Positions 41,691-49,637 of a DNA stretch of 64,000 bases are shown here, piece after piece. Both the position numbers and the translations under genes were made by a program. This stretch comes from Candidatus Poseidonia sp. (GTDB taxonomy: Archaea; Thermoplasmatota; Poseidoniia; Poseidoniales; Poseidoniaceae), in contig JAUREJ010000001.1 of assembly GCA_030827475.1 (NCBI GenBank), positions 61,906-125,905 of the forward strand. Direction: 5' to 3'. Position 1 is the stretch's first letter. Each line of letters begins with the position of its first letter. Under the pieces are notes generated by a model. It was not told the origin of the DNA. It was given only the letters and a program-made list of their open reading frames with translations, and did not search any database.

Positions 41691-44132
41691 TCAATCGTTC
41701 CAGCGTTCCAATTCATGCAAACGGTCCCTCAAACGAGCGGCTTGCTCGAAATCAAGATCTTTCGCGGCTTCTTGCATCGCTTGGCGGAGTTCTTCCATCA
41801 GCGCGCTCCGCTCTTCAGGCGATAACGTGCTCTCGAGGTCGTCGGGTTCATCATATGTCAATTGGGATTTTGAATCTTCAATTGGTTTCTTCTCGCTTGA
41901 TGCCCAGGCTCCCGCCCCCAAATGGAGTCGTTGGGCCCAATCGCCGTCTCGACGACCGCCTTTCTTTGCGATGAGGCGGCGTTTTCCATCCCCGGTTGTG
42001 GTCGTTCCTGAAATCAACGCATCCTCGGTCTCGCCCATGACCGGCAAGGCCTTGACGATGGTTGTGGGGACGATGCCCAAAGCCTCGTTATTGGCTTGCT
42101 GGCGTTGACGACGCTCGAGGGTCTGACGGATGGCCGCTTCCATGGCCGGTGAAAAGCCATCGGCGTAAAGCAAGACTTTGCCGTGTTCATTCCGTGCGGC
42201 ACGTCCCATCGTTTGCAGGAGACTTCGTTCGTTGCGAAGGAAACCCTGGCGGTCCGCATCAAAAATGGCCACCAAGCTCACCTCGGGAATGTCAAGACCC
42301 TCACGAAGCAAATTGATGCCCACAATAACGTCGATGTGGCCGTGACGCAGAGCGTTGATGATTTCCGTACGCTCAATGGTGTCGATTTCGGAGTGAAGAT
42401 GGTGTGCTTTGACTCCCATTCGATTGAGATAAGCAGCAACCTCTTCGGCGAACTTGATGGTCATGACCGTGACCAAAACCCGCTCCTGACGTTTGATGCG
42501 GGCATTGATCTCCGTGAGCAGGTCATTGACCTGTCCGGCCGTGGGCCGAACCTCAATTTCAGGATCCAGCAAACCCGTGGGCCGCAATTCCATTTTGGCA
42601 ATCCCTTGGATGCTTTGCAGCATATCGTACATCGATTCGGCCTCAGGGTGTTTTTTCGTGAGGTCGGCCGAGCCAGCGCCACCCCCCGCCGGCACATGAA
42701 GGAGGCCGTTGGGAATGGATTGACCCGTCACCTCGCACAGGTGGCGCAACTCCCGTTCGCCGGGCGTTGCTGAAACATAGACCATTTGAGGCACCAGCGA
42801 TTGGAATTCAGGGAGTTTGAGTGGACGGTTGTCAGCAGCCGTCGGCAAGCGGAAACCGTGCTCGATAAGGCTGTCTTTTCTCGCTTTATCGCCATGATAC
42901 ATACCACCGACCTGGGGAAGGCTGACGTGGGATTCGTCCATGATCACGAGAAATTTTGAGGGATCGCCATGGAATTGGTTGGCACAGGCTGAGAAGAAAT
43001 CCAGAAGGCAGTACGGCCGCTGGCCGGGTGTGCGCCCGTCGAAGTGCAAGGAATAATTCTCCACCGATTGACAATGGCCAATTTCCCGAAGCATCTCCAA
43101 GTCGTATTCGGTCTTCTGTTCCAGACGGTACCTCTCGAGTTCCTTGCCCTGTTGAGCAAACCATTTTGAACGGGCGTTCAATTCGGTTTCAATCGATTCC
43201 AAAGCAGCTTCAAAGCGCTCCGGACTGGTCATGAAGAACTCTTTGGGATGAATCCATGCCTCTTCGAGGTTATCGAGCGCTTCCCAAGTAACGGGGTCGC
43301 AGATCTGTATGCTGATGATGCCGTCAAAGTCAAACACGATTCGCAAAGGGTCGTCTCGACTCGGCATCCAAACATCCACCACCTCGCCACGGACACGGCA
43401 TTCCCCTCGCTTCAGGTCGGAGGTTGTGCGACGGTACTGGAGTTCAATGAGTTCGCGGAGCAGATCGCTCGTTTCAATGGCCTGCCCGACATGGCAGCGC
43501 AAATGGTACTCGAGGAAGGTTTCTGGAGGATTCAGCCCGTAAATGCACGAAACCGAGGACACGACCACGCAATCCGGACGGGAAACGAGCGAAGCCACGG
43601 CGGCAAAACGCTCCTGTTCAATGCGTTCGTTGATGCTCAATTCTTTGTCGATGTACAAATCCCGCTTGGCGAGGTAGGCTTCGGGCTGATAATAGTCGTA
43701 ATGCGACACAAAATATTCCACCGCATTTTGCGGAAAATACCCCACCATTTCCTGGTGCAATTGGCGTGCAAGGGTCTTGTTATGGCTCATGATGAGGGTG
43801 GGGATGTTGAGGTGCTGGATAACGTGAGCCATGGCGAAGGTCTTGCCGCTTCCCGTCACACCGAGCAAAACGCACCGCTCTTGTCCATTTTCCAATTGGG
43901 AAATCAATTTTTCAATTGCTTTTGGTTGGTCTCCAGCCGGATCGAACTCGGCATGAAGCCGAAACCGTTTCACGTCGGGGCGAAGGGAATCGAGAGCCGC
44001 GCCTTCCAACGCCTTGGACAGGTCAAACGGGTTGCGTAGGCTCAAATCAACCTCGAGAAGGGCCTGGTCGGCAGCGGCCTCAAAGGTCCCTTCGTCGTCC
44101 CATTCGTTCACCATGAGGTCACCAACATCCAT
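41691..44132 (-). CDS. uvrB: UvrABC excinuclease subunit B
   Basis: 813 residues, longer than the usual ~670 because of an N-terminal extension of ~50 and a linker of ~110 residues before the C-terminal UVR domain. Helicase motifs are present: GVTGSGKT (91-98), the beta-hairpin region YDYYQPEAYLAKRDLYIDKE, VIMDESHVSLPQVGGMY and VIVGINLLREGLDIPEVSLVAIFDADRQGFLRNERSLLQTMGRAARN. The ending LMEELRQAMQEAAKDLDFEQAARLRDRLHELE is the UVR motif that contacts UvrC. It opens DNA at lesions in nucleotide-excision repair; UvrA and UvrC are not in the window. Two copies of the interspersed CAAYTG motif lie inside this gene. Confidence 0.96.
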   Translation of the reverse strand: MDVGDLMVNEWDDEGTFEAAADQALLEVDLSLRNPFDLSKALEGAALDSLRPDVKRFRLHAEFDPAGDQPKAIEKLISQLENGQERCVLLGVTGSGKTFAMAHVIQHLNIPTLIMSHNKTLARQLHQEMVGYFPQNAVEYFVSHYDYYQPEAYLAKRDLYIDKELSINERIEQERFAAVASLVSRPDCVVVSSVSCIYGLNPPETFLEYHLRCHVGQAIETSDLLRELIELQYRRTTSDLKRGECRVRGEVVDVWMPSRDDPLRIVFDFDGIISIQICDPVTWEALDNLEEAWIHPKEFFMTSPERFEAALESIETELNARSKWFAQQGKELERYRLEQKTEYDLEMLREIGHCQSVENYSLHFDGRTPGQRPYCLLDFFSACANQFHGDPSKFLVIMDESHVSLPQVGGMYHGDKARKDSLIEHGFRLPTAADNRPLKLPEFQSLVPQMVYVSATPGERELRHLCEVTGQSIPNGLLHVPAGGGAGSADLTKKHPEAESMYDMLQSIQGIAKMELRPTGLLDPEIEVRPTAGQVNDLLTEINARIKRQERVLVTVMTIKFAEEVAAYLNRMGVKAHHLHSEIDTIERTEIINALRHGHIDVIVGINLLREGLDIPEVSLVAIFDADRQGFLRNERSLLQTMGRAARNEHGKVLLYADGFSPAMEAAIRQTLERRQRQQANNEALGIVPTTIVKALPVMGETEDALISGTTTTGDGKRRLIAKKGGRRDGDWAQRLHLGAGAWASSEKKPIEDSKSQLTYDEPDDLESTLSPEERSALMEELRQAMQEAAKDLDFEQAARLRDRLHELERWND
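41859..41884 (-). repeat. Interspersed CAAYTG motif, copy 1 (in uvrB linker)
   Basis: CAATTG at each end, starts 20 nt apart, with a 14-nt A/T-rich spacer. It codes for IEDSKSQL in the poorly conserved linker of UvrB. See the finding on the repeated motif. Confidence 0.6.
43893..43918 (-). repeat. Interspersed CAAYTG motif, copy 2 (in uvrB 5' part)
   Basis: CAATTG at both ends, 20 nt start to start, A/T-rich centre containing AATTGATTT on the minus strand. It encodes IEKLISQL just before the UvrB P-loop, a conserved protein region, using A/T-rich codons. Confidence 0.6.
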
Positions 44133-44138
44133 TGAACT

Positions 44139-44870
44139 TCAGGGGAGATAAAGTCCCCCGTTGACATGGAGAATGGCCCCCGTGATGTACGATGAATCGG
44201 GCCCCACCAAGAACGAAACCGTGGAGGCCATGTCTTCGGGCGACCCCACCCGTTGCAAGGGGACTTCGTTCTCTCGTTGAGCCCGCTTTTCAGGTGAATC
44301 ACCGGCGAGAAGATCGGTATCGACGTAGCCGGGGGCAAGGATGTTCACGCGCTTCCCCTCGGGACCCACAGACTGGGCGAGTGAACGAGCCCACGTTGAA
44401 AGTGCGGCCTTGGAGGCTGCGTAATCTGCACCGTGTGGCGAACCTCGGGTGCCCAATTGTGAACCAACGACCACCATTCTCGCTTTCTGTGTTAAATGCG
44501 GCTGAACCGCCTTCCAAACGGCAACAGCGCCCTCAAAATTGGTTTTCATCGTCGCCGTGAGGTCTTCAAGCGTCATCGCCGAGCCCTGAACCCGGTTGTA
44601 AACGCCGTGATTGAGTATCAAAACGTCCACACCCCGCTCCATCCACGGGTGTTGGCCCAAAAGACCAACTTCTCCGCTGTCTGCACAGTCCACCTTGACT
44701 GCAAGCGCATCATCTCCCCGTTCACGAATGGCGTCGACCACCATCTCCGCCGGCTTTGAGGAGCGGTTGTACGTCAGCAGAACATCGTACCCATCGGCGG
44801 CCAACCGGTCGGCAATGGCCGCACCGATGCCGCGTCCACCACCGGTCACAAGGGCTACGGGACGGCTCAT
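44139..44870 (-). CDS. Short-chain dehydrogenase/reductase (FabG-like)
   Basis: 243 residues of a classical SDR. VTGGGRGIGAAIA (residues 8-20) is the NAD(P)-binding TGxxxGIG motif; LNHGVY replaces the usual NNAG; VVVGSQLG gives the active-site Ser, and DYAASKAALSTWARSLA the Tyr-x-x-x-Lys pair. The ending MASTVSFLVGPDSSYITGAILHVNGGLYLP is that of 3-oxoacyl-ACP reductase-like enzymes. Its substrate is not shown. Position 39 (a Thr-Tyr-Asn-Arg-Ser turn) suggests NADP(H) preference, which is inference. It lies 6 nt upstream of uvrB on the same strand, so the two are probably co-transcribed, without a clear functional link. Confidence 0.88.
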   Translation of the reverse strand: MSRPVALVTGGGRGIGAAIADRLAADGYDVLLTYNRSSKPAEMVVDAIRERGDDALAVKVDCADSGEVGLLGQHPWMERGVDVLILNHGVYNRVQGSAMTLEDLTATMKTNFEGAVAVWKAVQPHLTQKARMVVVGSQLGTRGSPHGADYAASKAALSTWARSLAQSVGPEGKRVNILAPGYVDTDLLAGDSPEKRAQRENEVPLQRVGSPEDMASTVSFLVGPDSSYITGAILHVNGGLYLP

Positions 44871-44914
44871 GGAACGGGGTGGTCTTCATTGTTCATGAAA
44901 CCATGTGAATGCAT

Positions 44915-45301
44915 TCACACTTCATCTCGGAGGAATTGCGCTAAGTGCGGAGGTTGCCATCCCTCGGGTTTGAGCACCTTGCCGTCATCTCGCCGGATGA
45001 CCTTCCCGTCAACCAGTTTCGCCATGTTGGAGCGGTGAACTTCGTTGAAGGCATCGTCGTAAATGTCCTGCATGCCGTGGTTGATGATGGTCCCTGCCAG
45101 AATGTAGCCGATGTCGGCGAGGGCATCCAGCACCTCAACCAAATCCCCAGCACGAGCTGCCTCGGCGTATTCCTGCACTTCTTCGGTGAGGAGTTTGATT
45201 CGAAGCTCGATCAGTTCGTCAGGGCCAAGCCCCGGCGTGTCAAGTTTGGGGATCTCAAAGGCCCGGTTGAATTCAAGCAGAGAAGCGACGATGGGGTTCA
45301 T
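44915..45301 (-). CDS. MazG-like nucleotide pyrophosphohydrolase
   Basis: 128 residues. LRIKLLTEEVQEYAEAARAGDLVEVLDALADIGYILAGTIINHG contains the E-E-x2-E...E-x2-D pattern that binds magnesium in the all-alpha NTP pyrophosphohydrolase fold. The C-terminal part RSNMAKLVDGKVIRRDDGKVLKPEGWQPPHLAQFL is typical of a MazG-like subgroup also found in phages and viruses. It would hydrolyse NTP/dNTP to the monophosphate and pyrophosphate, for example as a house-cleaning enzyme. The start ATG leads into MNPIVASLLEFNRAF. It lies 67 nt downstream of ubiA and 45 nt upstream of the SDR gene on the same strand. Confidence 0.82.
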   Translation of the reverse strand: MNPIVASLLEFNRAFEIPKLDTPGLGPDELIELRIKLLTEEVQEYAEAARAGDLVEVLDALADIGYILAGTIINHGMQDIYDDAFNEVHRSNMAKLVDGKVIRRDDGKVLKPEGWQPPHLAQFLRDEV

Positions 45302-45367
45302 GATGGCGGTTTCCCAAGTCGGCTCAAGAACCTTCCACCGCTCGACCTACGCTTCGAGGAGAGGGGT

Positions 45368-46285
45368 TCAATCGAGCGCTGAACCCGCCGGTTCCGTGGA
45401 GAAGCCGAGAAAAAGGGAGGCGAGGAGCACCCATCCGGTGAGCATGGAGACGCGAAACAGCACCGTTTGGAAGTCGGAAAATCGGTCCATTCCCAGCACG
45501 ACAACGATGTTTGCCAGCGCCATCACGCCAGCGGCGACGAGGAACCAGATGGGGTCCATCGGATTGGCGACAGCAAAACAGGCGAACCAAAGCAACGACA
45601 GCACAACGGTGGTACGGGTTGTTGCGTCATCCCCGAATGTTGAGGGAAAGGAATGGATGCCTTGCTCACGGTCGCTCTCCACATCCATGCGGGCGTAATT
45701 GATGTCAAAGGCGGCAATCCAGAGCGCGACCCCAATGGAAATCGGCAGGATGGTCGGCGCCCACAAGAACTCGGTTCGCCCGGGAAGCAGGCCGGTGATG
45801 GCCCCCCAGCCGTGGACATCGGCCGCAATCGCCACCCAAGCACCGGCAGGTGCGAGACCGAGGCACAACCCGAGCCAGAAATGGCACCCCCACGTAAACC
45901 GCTTCATGTACGGATAGATGACAAAGGTGAGCACGGGCAACCAGGCCATCATCAGGGCCACCACGTTCAGCATGCCGGCACTCAGCAGCAACATGGCCAA
46001 GAAGCCGGCCGCAAGGCCCCAAGCCGTCCGCATGCTCATGCTGCCAGAGGCGAGGTGTCGTCCCTGCGTACGAGGGTTGGCGGCGTCGATGTCCCGGTCA
46101 ATGATACGATTGAGCGCCATCGCAAGCCCACGAGCTCCAACTGCCGCCAAAAGAATCCAAAGGAGGTCGATGCCGCTCCCGGCGCCAAACTGGCGAACGG
46201 CGATCATGTACCCCATCAAAACAAAAGGAAGGGAGAACAGCGTGTGTTCAATTTTGATGAAGGACAGGACTTGCTTGACGTCCAT
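45368..46285 (-). CDS. ubiA: UbiA-family prenyltransferase
   Basis: 305 residues from the ATG at 46285, which overlaps the ubiD stop (TGATG). Two aspartate-rich motifs mark the UbiA family: ALNRIIDRDIDAANPRT (~55-70) and AFDINYARMDVESDREQGIHSFPS (~190-213). The rest is hydrophobic with eight or nine helices (SLPFVLMGYMIAV; LWILLAAVGARGLAM; FLAMLLLSAGMLNVVALMMAWLPVLTFVIYPYMK). It attaches a prenyl chain to an aromatic acid in the membrane. Directly coupled to ubiD, it is probably the 4-hydroxybenzoate-type or menaquinone-type prenyltransferase of a quinone pathway; which quinone cannot be told from sequence alone. Confidence 0.9.
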   Translation of the reverse strand: MDVKQVLSFIKIEHTLFSLPFVLMGYMIAVRQFGAGSGIDLLWILLAAVGARGLAMALNRIIDRDIDAANPRTQGRHLASGSMSMRTAWGLAAGFLAMLLLSAGMLNVVALMMAWLPVLTFVIYPYMKRFTWGCHFWLGLCLGLAPAGAWVAIAADVHGWGAITGLLPGRTEFLWAPTILPISIGVALWIAAFDINYARMDVESDREQGIHSFPSTFGDDATTRTTVVLSLLWFACFAVANPMDPIWFLVAAGVMALANIVVVLGMDRFSDFQTVLFRVSMLTGWVLLASLFLGFSTEPAGSALD

Positions 46286-48294
46286 CACCCGGGGCCCCCA
46301 AAGGAAAGGTGGGGCGGCCATTCGTATTTCTTGAGTTCGGGGTGGGAGGCGACCTTCGCCAGTGTTTCATCGTCGTGAAGGGTGACGGCAGGCCATCTGC
46401 GGACGCCGTGCTCCTCGGAAGGAATGGGCGTGGTGGCATCCCAACAAAGACGGTCACGACCCTCGTCAAAGGTCAGACCTCGGCCCACATCAAATCGCGC
46501 TGTGAGTTGCCAGAGCAGGCGGCGCCGAGCCTTGGTGTGCGTCATGTCAAGATCGTCGTTGGTGATGAACAACCACCGAAGTGTTTTATCAGAGTCCAGT
46601 TGCCAAATTGAATTCCTCAATTGAAGAATATGCCGGATTCGCTCCTCTTCAAGTTCGTCGTTGCCCTCGTGAACCCCCGTTAAGGGACTTGGCGTCCCCT
46701 CCACGGCGGTTGAGACCACCAACATGTTGTCCCGGAGCATCCTCGCCTGCCGAACACCCGGGAGAGCACCAACCGCCTCGACGTGACGGAAGGGTTCGGG
46801 AGATGCGATGCCCTGTCGCCAAGCCGGCGTGGGTTGATTGTACGAACCCTCCAGAGGTTCGTCGGGTGACCGTGGGTCGGTTGGGACGATCGTCGTGGCA
46901 TCGATGAGAAGTTTGTCGTGGACGTTCTCGAACGGTGAAGCAGCTTCAAGCGCATCGGCGACCATGCCCGGCAAAACCACCACATCTTCACTGATTTCGA
47001 CCTTGTCGTTGAGCGCATCGAGGAAGGCTTCGAGGTCCTTCGGGTTCTGCTCAGGGTCAACAGCCACGATGACCTTCAGGAACATCATCTGTCCGGCTCC
47101 AAGCAGCCCCAACGCCGTTTTACGTCCTTGTCGCGGATAGCGTTGTTTCGAAGCGACGATGGCCAGGTTGTGAAATCCAGTTTCCAACGGTAAATGGACG
47201 CTTTTGACATCCCGGTGCTGGAACTGGAGCACCGGGGAAAACTGACGCCCGATGGCCTCCCCCAAGAACCCGTCTTCCATCGGTGGAAGGCCGACGATGG
47301 TGGCGGGCAAAATCGCATCTTTCCTGCACGTGATGGCCGTGACGTGCAAGACGGGGTATTGTCCGGTCAACGAGTAGAAACCGTAATGGTCGCCAAAGGG
47401 CCCTTCCAGTTTGGTTTCGGTAGGGTCGCAATACCCTTCGATGATGATGTCAGCTTCCGCAGGAACCCACAAATCCTGTGTAAGCGCTTTGGTGATCGGG
47501 AGCGATTTCTGGCCGAGGATGCCAGCGAACTGGTATTCCGAGAGATTGTCGGGCAGTGGAGAAATGGCCGAAAAGATGAGTTCGGGCGGACCACCGATGC
47601 AGACAGCAACGGGCATGCGTTCGCCCTTGGCGGCATGCTCTGCGCCATGCTTGTGAATCTGCCAGTGCAGGCCGAGTTCGGTTTTGTTGTGAACTTGGGC
47701 CCGGTACATTCCCAAGTTGTGTTCACCGGAAGCGTCCTTGGTCACGACGAGAGGGAGCGTCACGAAATGACCGCCGTCCATTGGCCAGGTCTTTGGGATG
47801 GGGAGTTTTGTCAAGTCGTTGTCCAACCGAACTCGCTGTCCTTTTCCCTTCCGGACTTTTTTGGGCGGCATGGCAAGAGCGTCTCGAAGCAAGGGCAAAC
47901 CCTTCCACGGCTTCCGCATGTAGAGGCCGATGTCGGGTTTCATCATCGCCACCATGCGGTCACCGATTTCCGTTTCGTGGGTGGCGCCGAGTGCTCGCAA
48001 GGTGCGGTCGTGACTGCCGAAGGCGTTCATGAGCAACGGGATGGAAGAAACGGTTCCGTCAGCCAAACGAGGTTGTTCAAACAGCACGGCCGGACCGTCG
48101 TTCTTCACCAGCAAATCAGCGATGGCTCCGGCTTCATGGACAACGTCGACTGGCCGGTCGATGCGAAGGAGTTCTCCTCGCTCTTCCAGGTGGTCAACCC
48201 ACCGCCTCAACGTCCTCCAAGCCACGGTCTCCCGTGGGGCTTCTCGCCTTTGAACCTCCGTATCTCCGCCAAAGTCCCGCGACTGGAGGCGCAT
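46285..48294 (-). CDS. ubiD: UbiD-family decarboxylase
   Basis: 669 residues from the ATG at 48294; longer than common UbiD (~490-500) owing to N- and C-terminal additions. The prenyl-FMN decarboxylase core is visible: AVLFEQPRLADGTVSSIPLLMNAFGSHDRTLRALG, PVAVCIGGPPELIFSAISPLPDNLSEYQFAGIL, and the catalytic region EADIIIEGYCDPTETKLEGPFGDHYGFYSLTGQYPVLHVTAITCR. It removes the carboxyl group from prenylated aromatic acids using prenyl-FMN made by UbiX (not in the window). The coupling to ubiA supports quinone synthesis. One interspersed CAAYTG motif lies inside the coding sequence near 46.6 kb. Confidence 0.92.
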   Translation of the reverse strand: MRLQSRDFGGDTEVQRREAPRETVAWRTLRRWVDHLEERGELLRIDRPVDVVHEAGAIADLLVKNDGPAVLFEQPRLADGTVSSIPLLMNAFGSHDRTLRALGATHETEIGDRMVAMMKPDIGLYMRKPWKGLPLLRDALAMPPKKVRKGKGQRVRLDNDLTKLPIPKTWPMDGGHFVTLPLVVTKDASGEHNLGMYRAQVHNKTELGLHWQIHKHGAEHAAKGERMPVAVCIGGPPELIFSAISPLPDNLSEYQFAGILGQKSLPITKALTQDLWVPAEADIIIEGYCDPTETKLEGPFGDHYGFYSLTGQYPVLHVTAITCRKDAILPATIVGLPPMEDGFLGEAIGRQFSPVLQFQHRDVKSVHLPLETGFHNLAIVASKQRYPRQGRKTALGLLGAGQMMFLKVIVAVDPEQNPKDLEAFLDALNDKVEISEDVVVLPGMVADALEAASPFENVHDKLLIDATTIVPTDPRSPDEPLEGSYNQPTPAWRQGIASPEPFRHVEAVGALPGVRQARMLRDNMLVVSTAVEGTPSPLTGVHEGNDELEEERIRHILQLRNSIWQLDSDKTLRWLFITNDDLDMTHTKARRRLLWQLTARFDVGRGLTFDEGRDRLCWDATTPIPSEEHGVRRWPAVTLHDDETLAKVASHPELKKYEWPPHLSFGGPG
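46597..46623 (-). repeat. Interspersed CAAYTG motif, copy 3 (in ubiD)
   Basis: CAATTG and CAACTG on the minus strand, 21 nt apart start to start, with AATTCAATTT in the centre. It encodes QLRNSIWQL of UbiD. Confidence 0.6.
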
Positions 48295-48355
48295 GCGGTT
48301 TGACCGTGTTCTTCATGGGCTACCGCAATCCAGTTGAGACCGGAGGCGGACAGAA

Positions 48356-49576
48356 GTGTACGACGTTGTGGTCATCGGTGCTGGACCGGGCGGCGGATCG
48401 GCTGCGCTGCATGCAGCACGCGCAGGGCTGTCCACCCTCATCCTGGAAGCCGACCCGGAAATCGGCACGCCCGTCCACTGCGGCGAGTGCCTCTCCGAAT
48501 TGGCCGTGCAAAATCTCGGATTGACGCTGCCCGACCACGTGAAAGCCTTGGATGTCAAAGGCATCCGCGTGATTTTCCCCGACGGAACCGATAAGTTGCT
48601 CACCGAAGAAGGCTATGTTCTCGAAAAACATCTGTTTGAGCGCTGGCTGGCGGACGAGGCCGTTGCAAAGGGAGCGGAATTGAAACTCCATCATCGCGTC
48701 ACAAAGATGGAGCGAATTTACAGTGAAGAAAATCAATTTTCCAATTGGAGAATTGACGGTCGAGGCGATGAATTTCCGCTCGAGTGCCGAGCCGTCATCG
48801 ATGCTTCGGGAGTCACAGGGGCAGCAGCCAAATTGCTTGGGATGGGCGGCGAAGTGGAGGTCATTGCAGGCTTTCAATACGAAATGCACGACGTCCCCAA
48901 CGATGGATATTTGGACTTTTATCTCTGGCCAAAATACTCGCCTCACGGCTATGTTTGGATGATTCCAAAGGAAGGTGGCCGCGCCAACGTTGGTTTGGTC
49001 ACGACCGACAAAAAGGGAGCCATCAAGTACCTTGAGTCCTTCATTGAGGACACGTACTTGGCCAAGAAGCCCACGGCCAACCCTCCATGGCGAGAAGAGG
49101 GGATCAAAGTTCGCCCCTTTGGAGGCACCATTCCGATATCGGGACCCCGGAGCACGACCGTTGACGAAGGAATTCTTCTCGTCGGTGATGCGGCAGGCTT
49201 CACCTCGCCGTTGTTTGAGGGCGGAACCCACCTGGCCCTGTGGTCGGGACGGGAAGCAGCCCAAACCCTCGCCAAGGCTCTCGCAGAAAACGACCTCTCG
49301 AAAAACCGGCTCATGAGTTACGAAAAAGCATGGAAGAAACGCTTCCCGCCCTATCATAAGATATTGAAGGGGAAAACCGCACTCTACGACCTCACGGACG
49401 ATGAGATGTCCGCCATGGCGAGATGTCTGCCGAAAGAACTGGGTAACATGAGCCCGCTTGACAAGGCCTTTATCGGGTTGAAAATCTTGGTTCGAAAGCC
49501 CATGCTGTTCACCAAACGCGTGATTGCCGTGCTCCTCTCCTTCGGCTACTCACGAGCGAAATTCTTCGGCTGGTAG
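48356..49576 (+). CDS. Geranylgeranyl reductase family FAD protein
   Basis: 406 residues from a GTG at 48356 with a GGAGGCGGA ribosome site. The N-terminal MYDVVVIGAGPGGGSAALHAARAGLSTLILEADPEIGTPVHCGECL contains the FAD-binding GxGxxGG and the CG-E-(C/A) block of archaeal geranylgeranyl reductases. The second FAD motif is GILLVGDAAGFTSPLFEGGTHLALWSGREAA. Members saturate the prenyl chains of archaeal ether lipids or quinones. Because it faces the ubiA/ubiD genes across a 61-nt gap, it may reduce the quinone tail; a lipid role is equally possible. The C-terminus has a hydrophobic stretch (TKRVIAVLLSFGYSRAKFF) that may bind the membrane. It carries one interspersed CAAYTG motif. Confidence 0.88.
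   Translation: MYDVVVIGAGPGGGSAALHAARAGLSTLILEADPEIGTPVHCGECLSELAVQNLGLTLPDHVKALDVKGIRVIFPDGTDKLLTEEGYVLEKHLFERWLADEAVAKGAELKLHHRVTKMERIYSEENQFSNWRIDGRGDEFPLECRAVIDASGVTGAAAKLLGMGGEVEVIAGFQYEMHDVPNDGYLDFYLWPKYSPHGYVWMIPKEGGRANVGLVTTDKKGAIKYLESFIEDTYLAKKPTANPPWREEGIKVRPFGGTIPISGPRSTTVDEGILLVGDAAGFTSPLFEGGTHLALWSGREAAQTLAKALAENDLSKNRLMSYEKAWKKRFPPYHKILKGKTALYDLTDDEMSAMARCLPKELGNMSPLDKAFIGLKILVRKPMLFTKRVIAVLLSFGYSRAKFFGW
48721..48747 (+). repeat. Interspersed CAAYTG motif, copy 4 (in reductase gene)
   Basis: A degenerate left end (CAGTGA) and CAATTG at the right, 21 nt apart, with AATCAATTTTC between. It encodes SEENQFSNW. The NQF-x-NW reading is shared with copy 6 read in the same frame. Confidence 0.55.
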
Positions 49577-49637
49577 TCGGCAATCTTGCCTCAGCCGATG
49601 AGCAAAGGCCTTGAGGGACGGCCACCGCCCTGCCATC

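Noticed and set aside
47194-48303. 369-residue + strand ORF antisense to ubiD
   Set aside because: Product has no recognisable domain; the minus frame encodes a clear UbiD. The same reasoning removes the long antisense ORFs at 14560-15528 (acnA) and 35194-36375 (infB).
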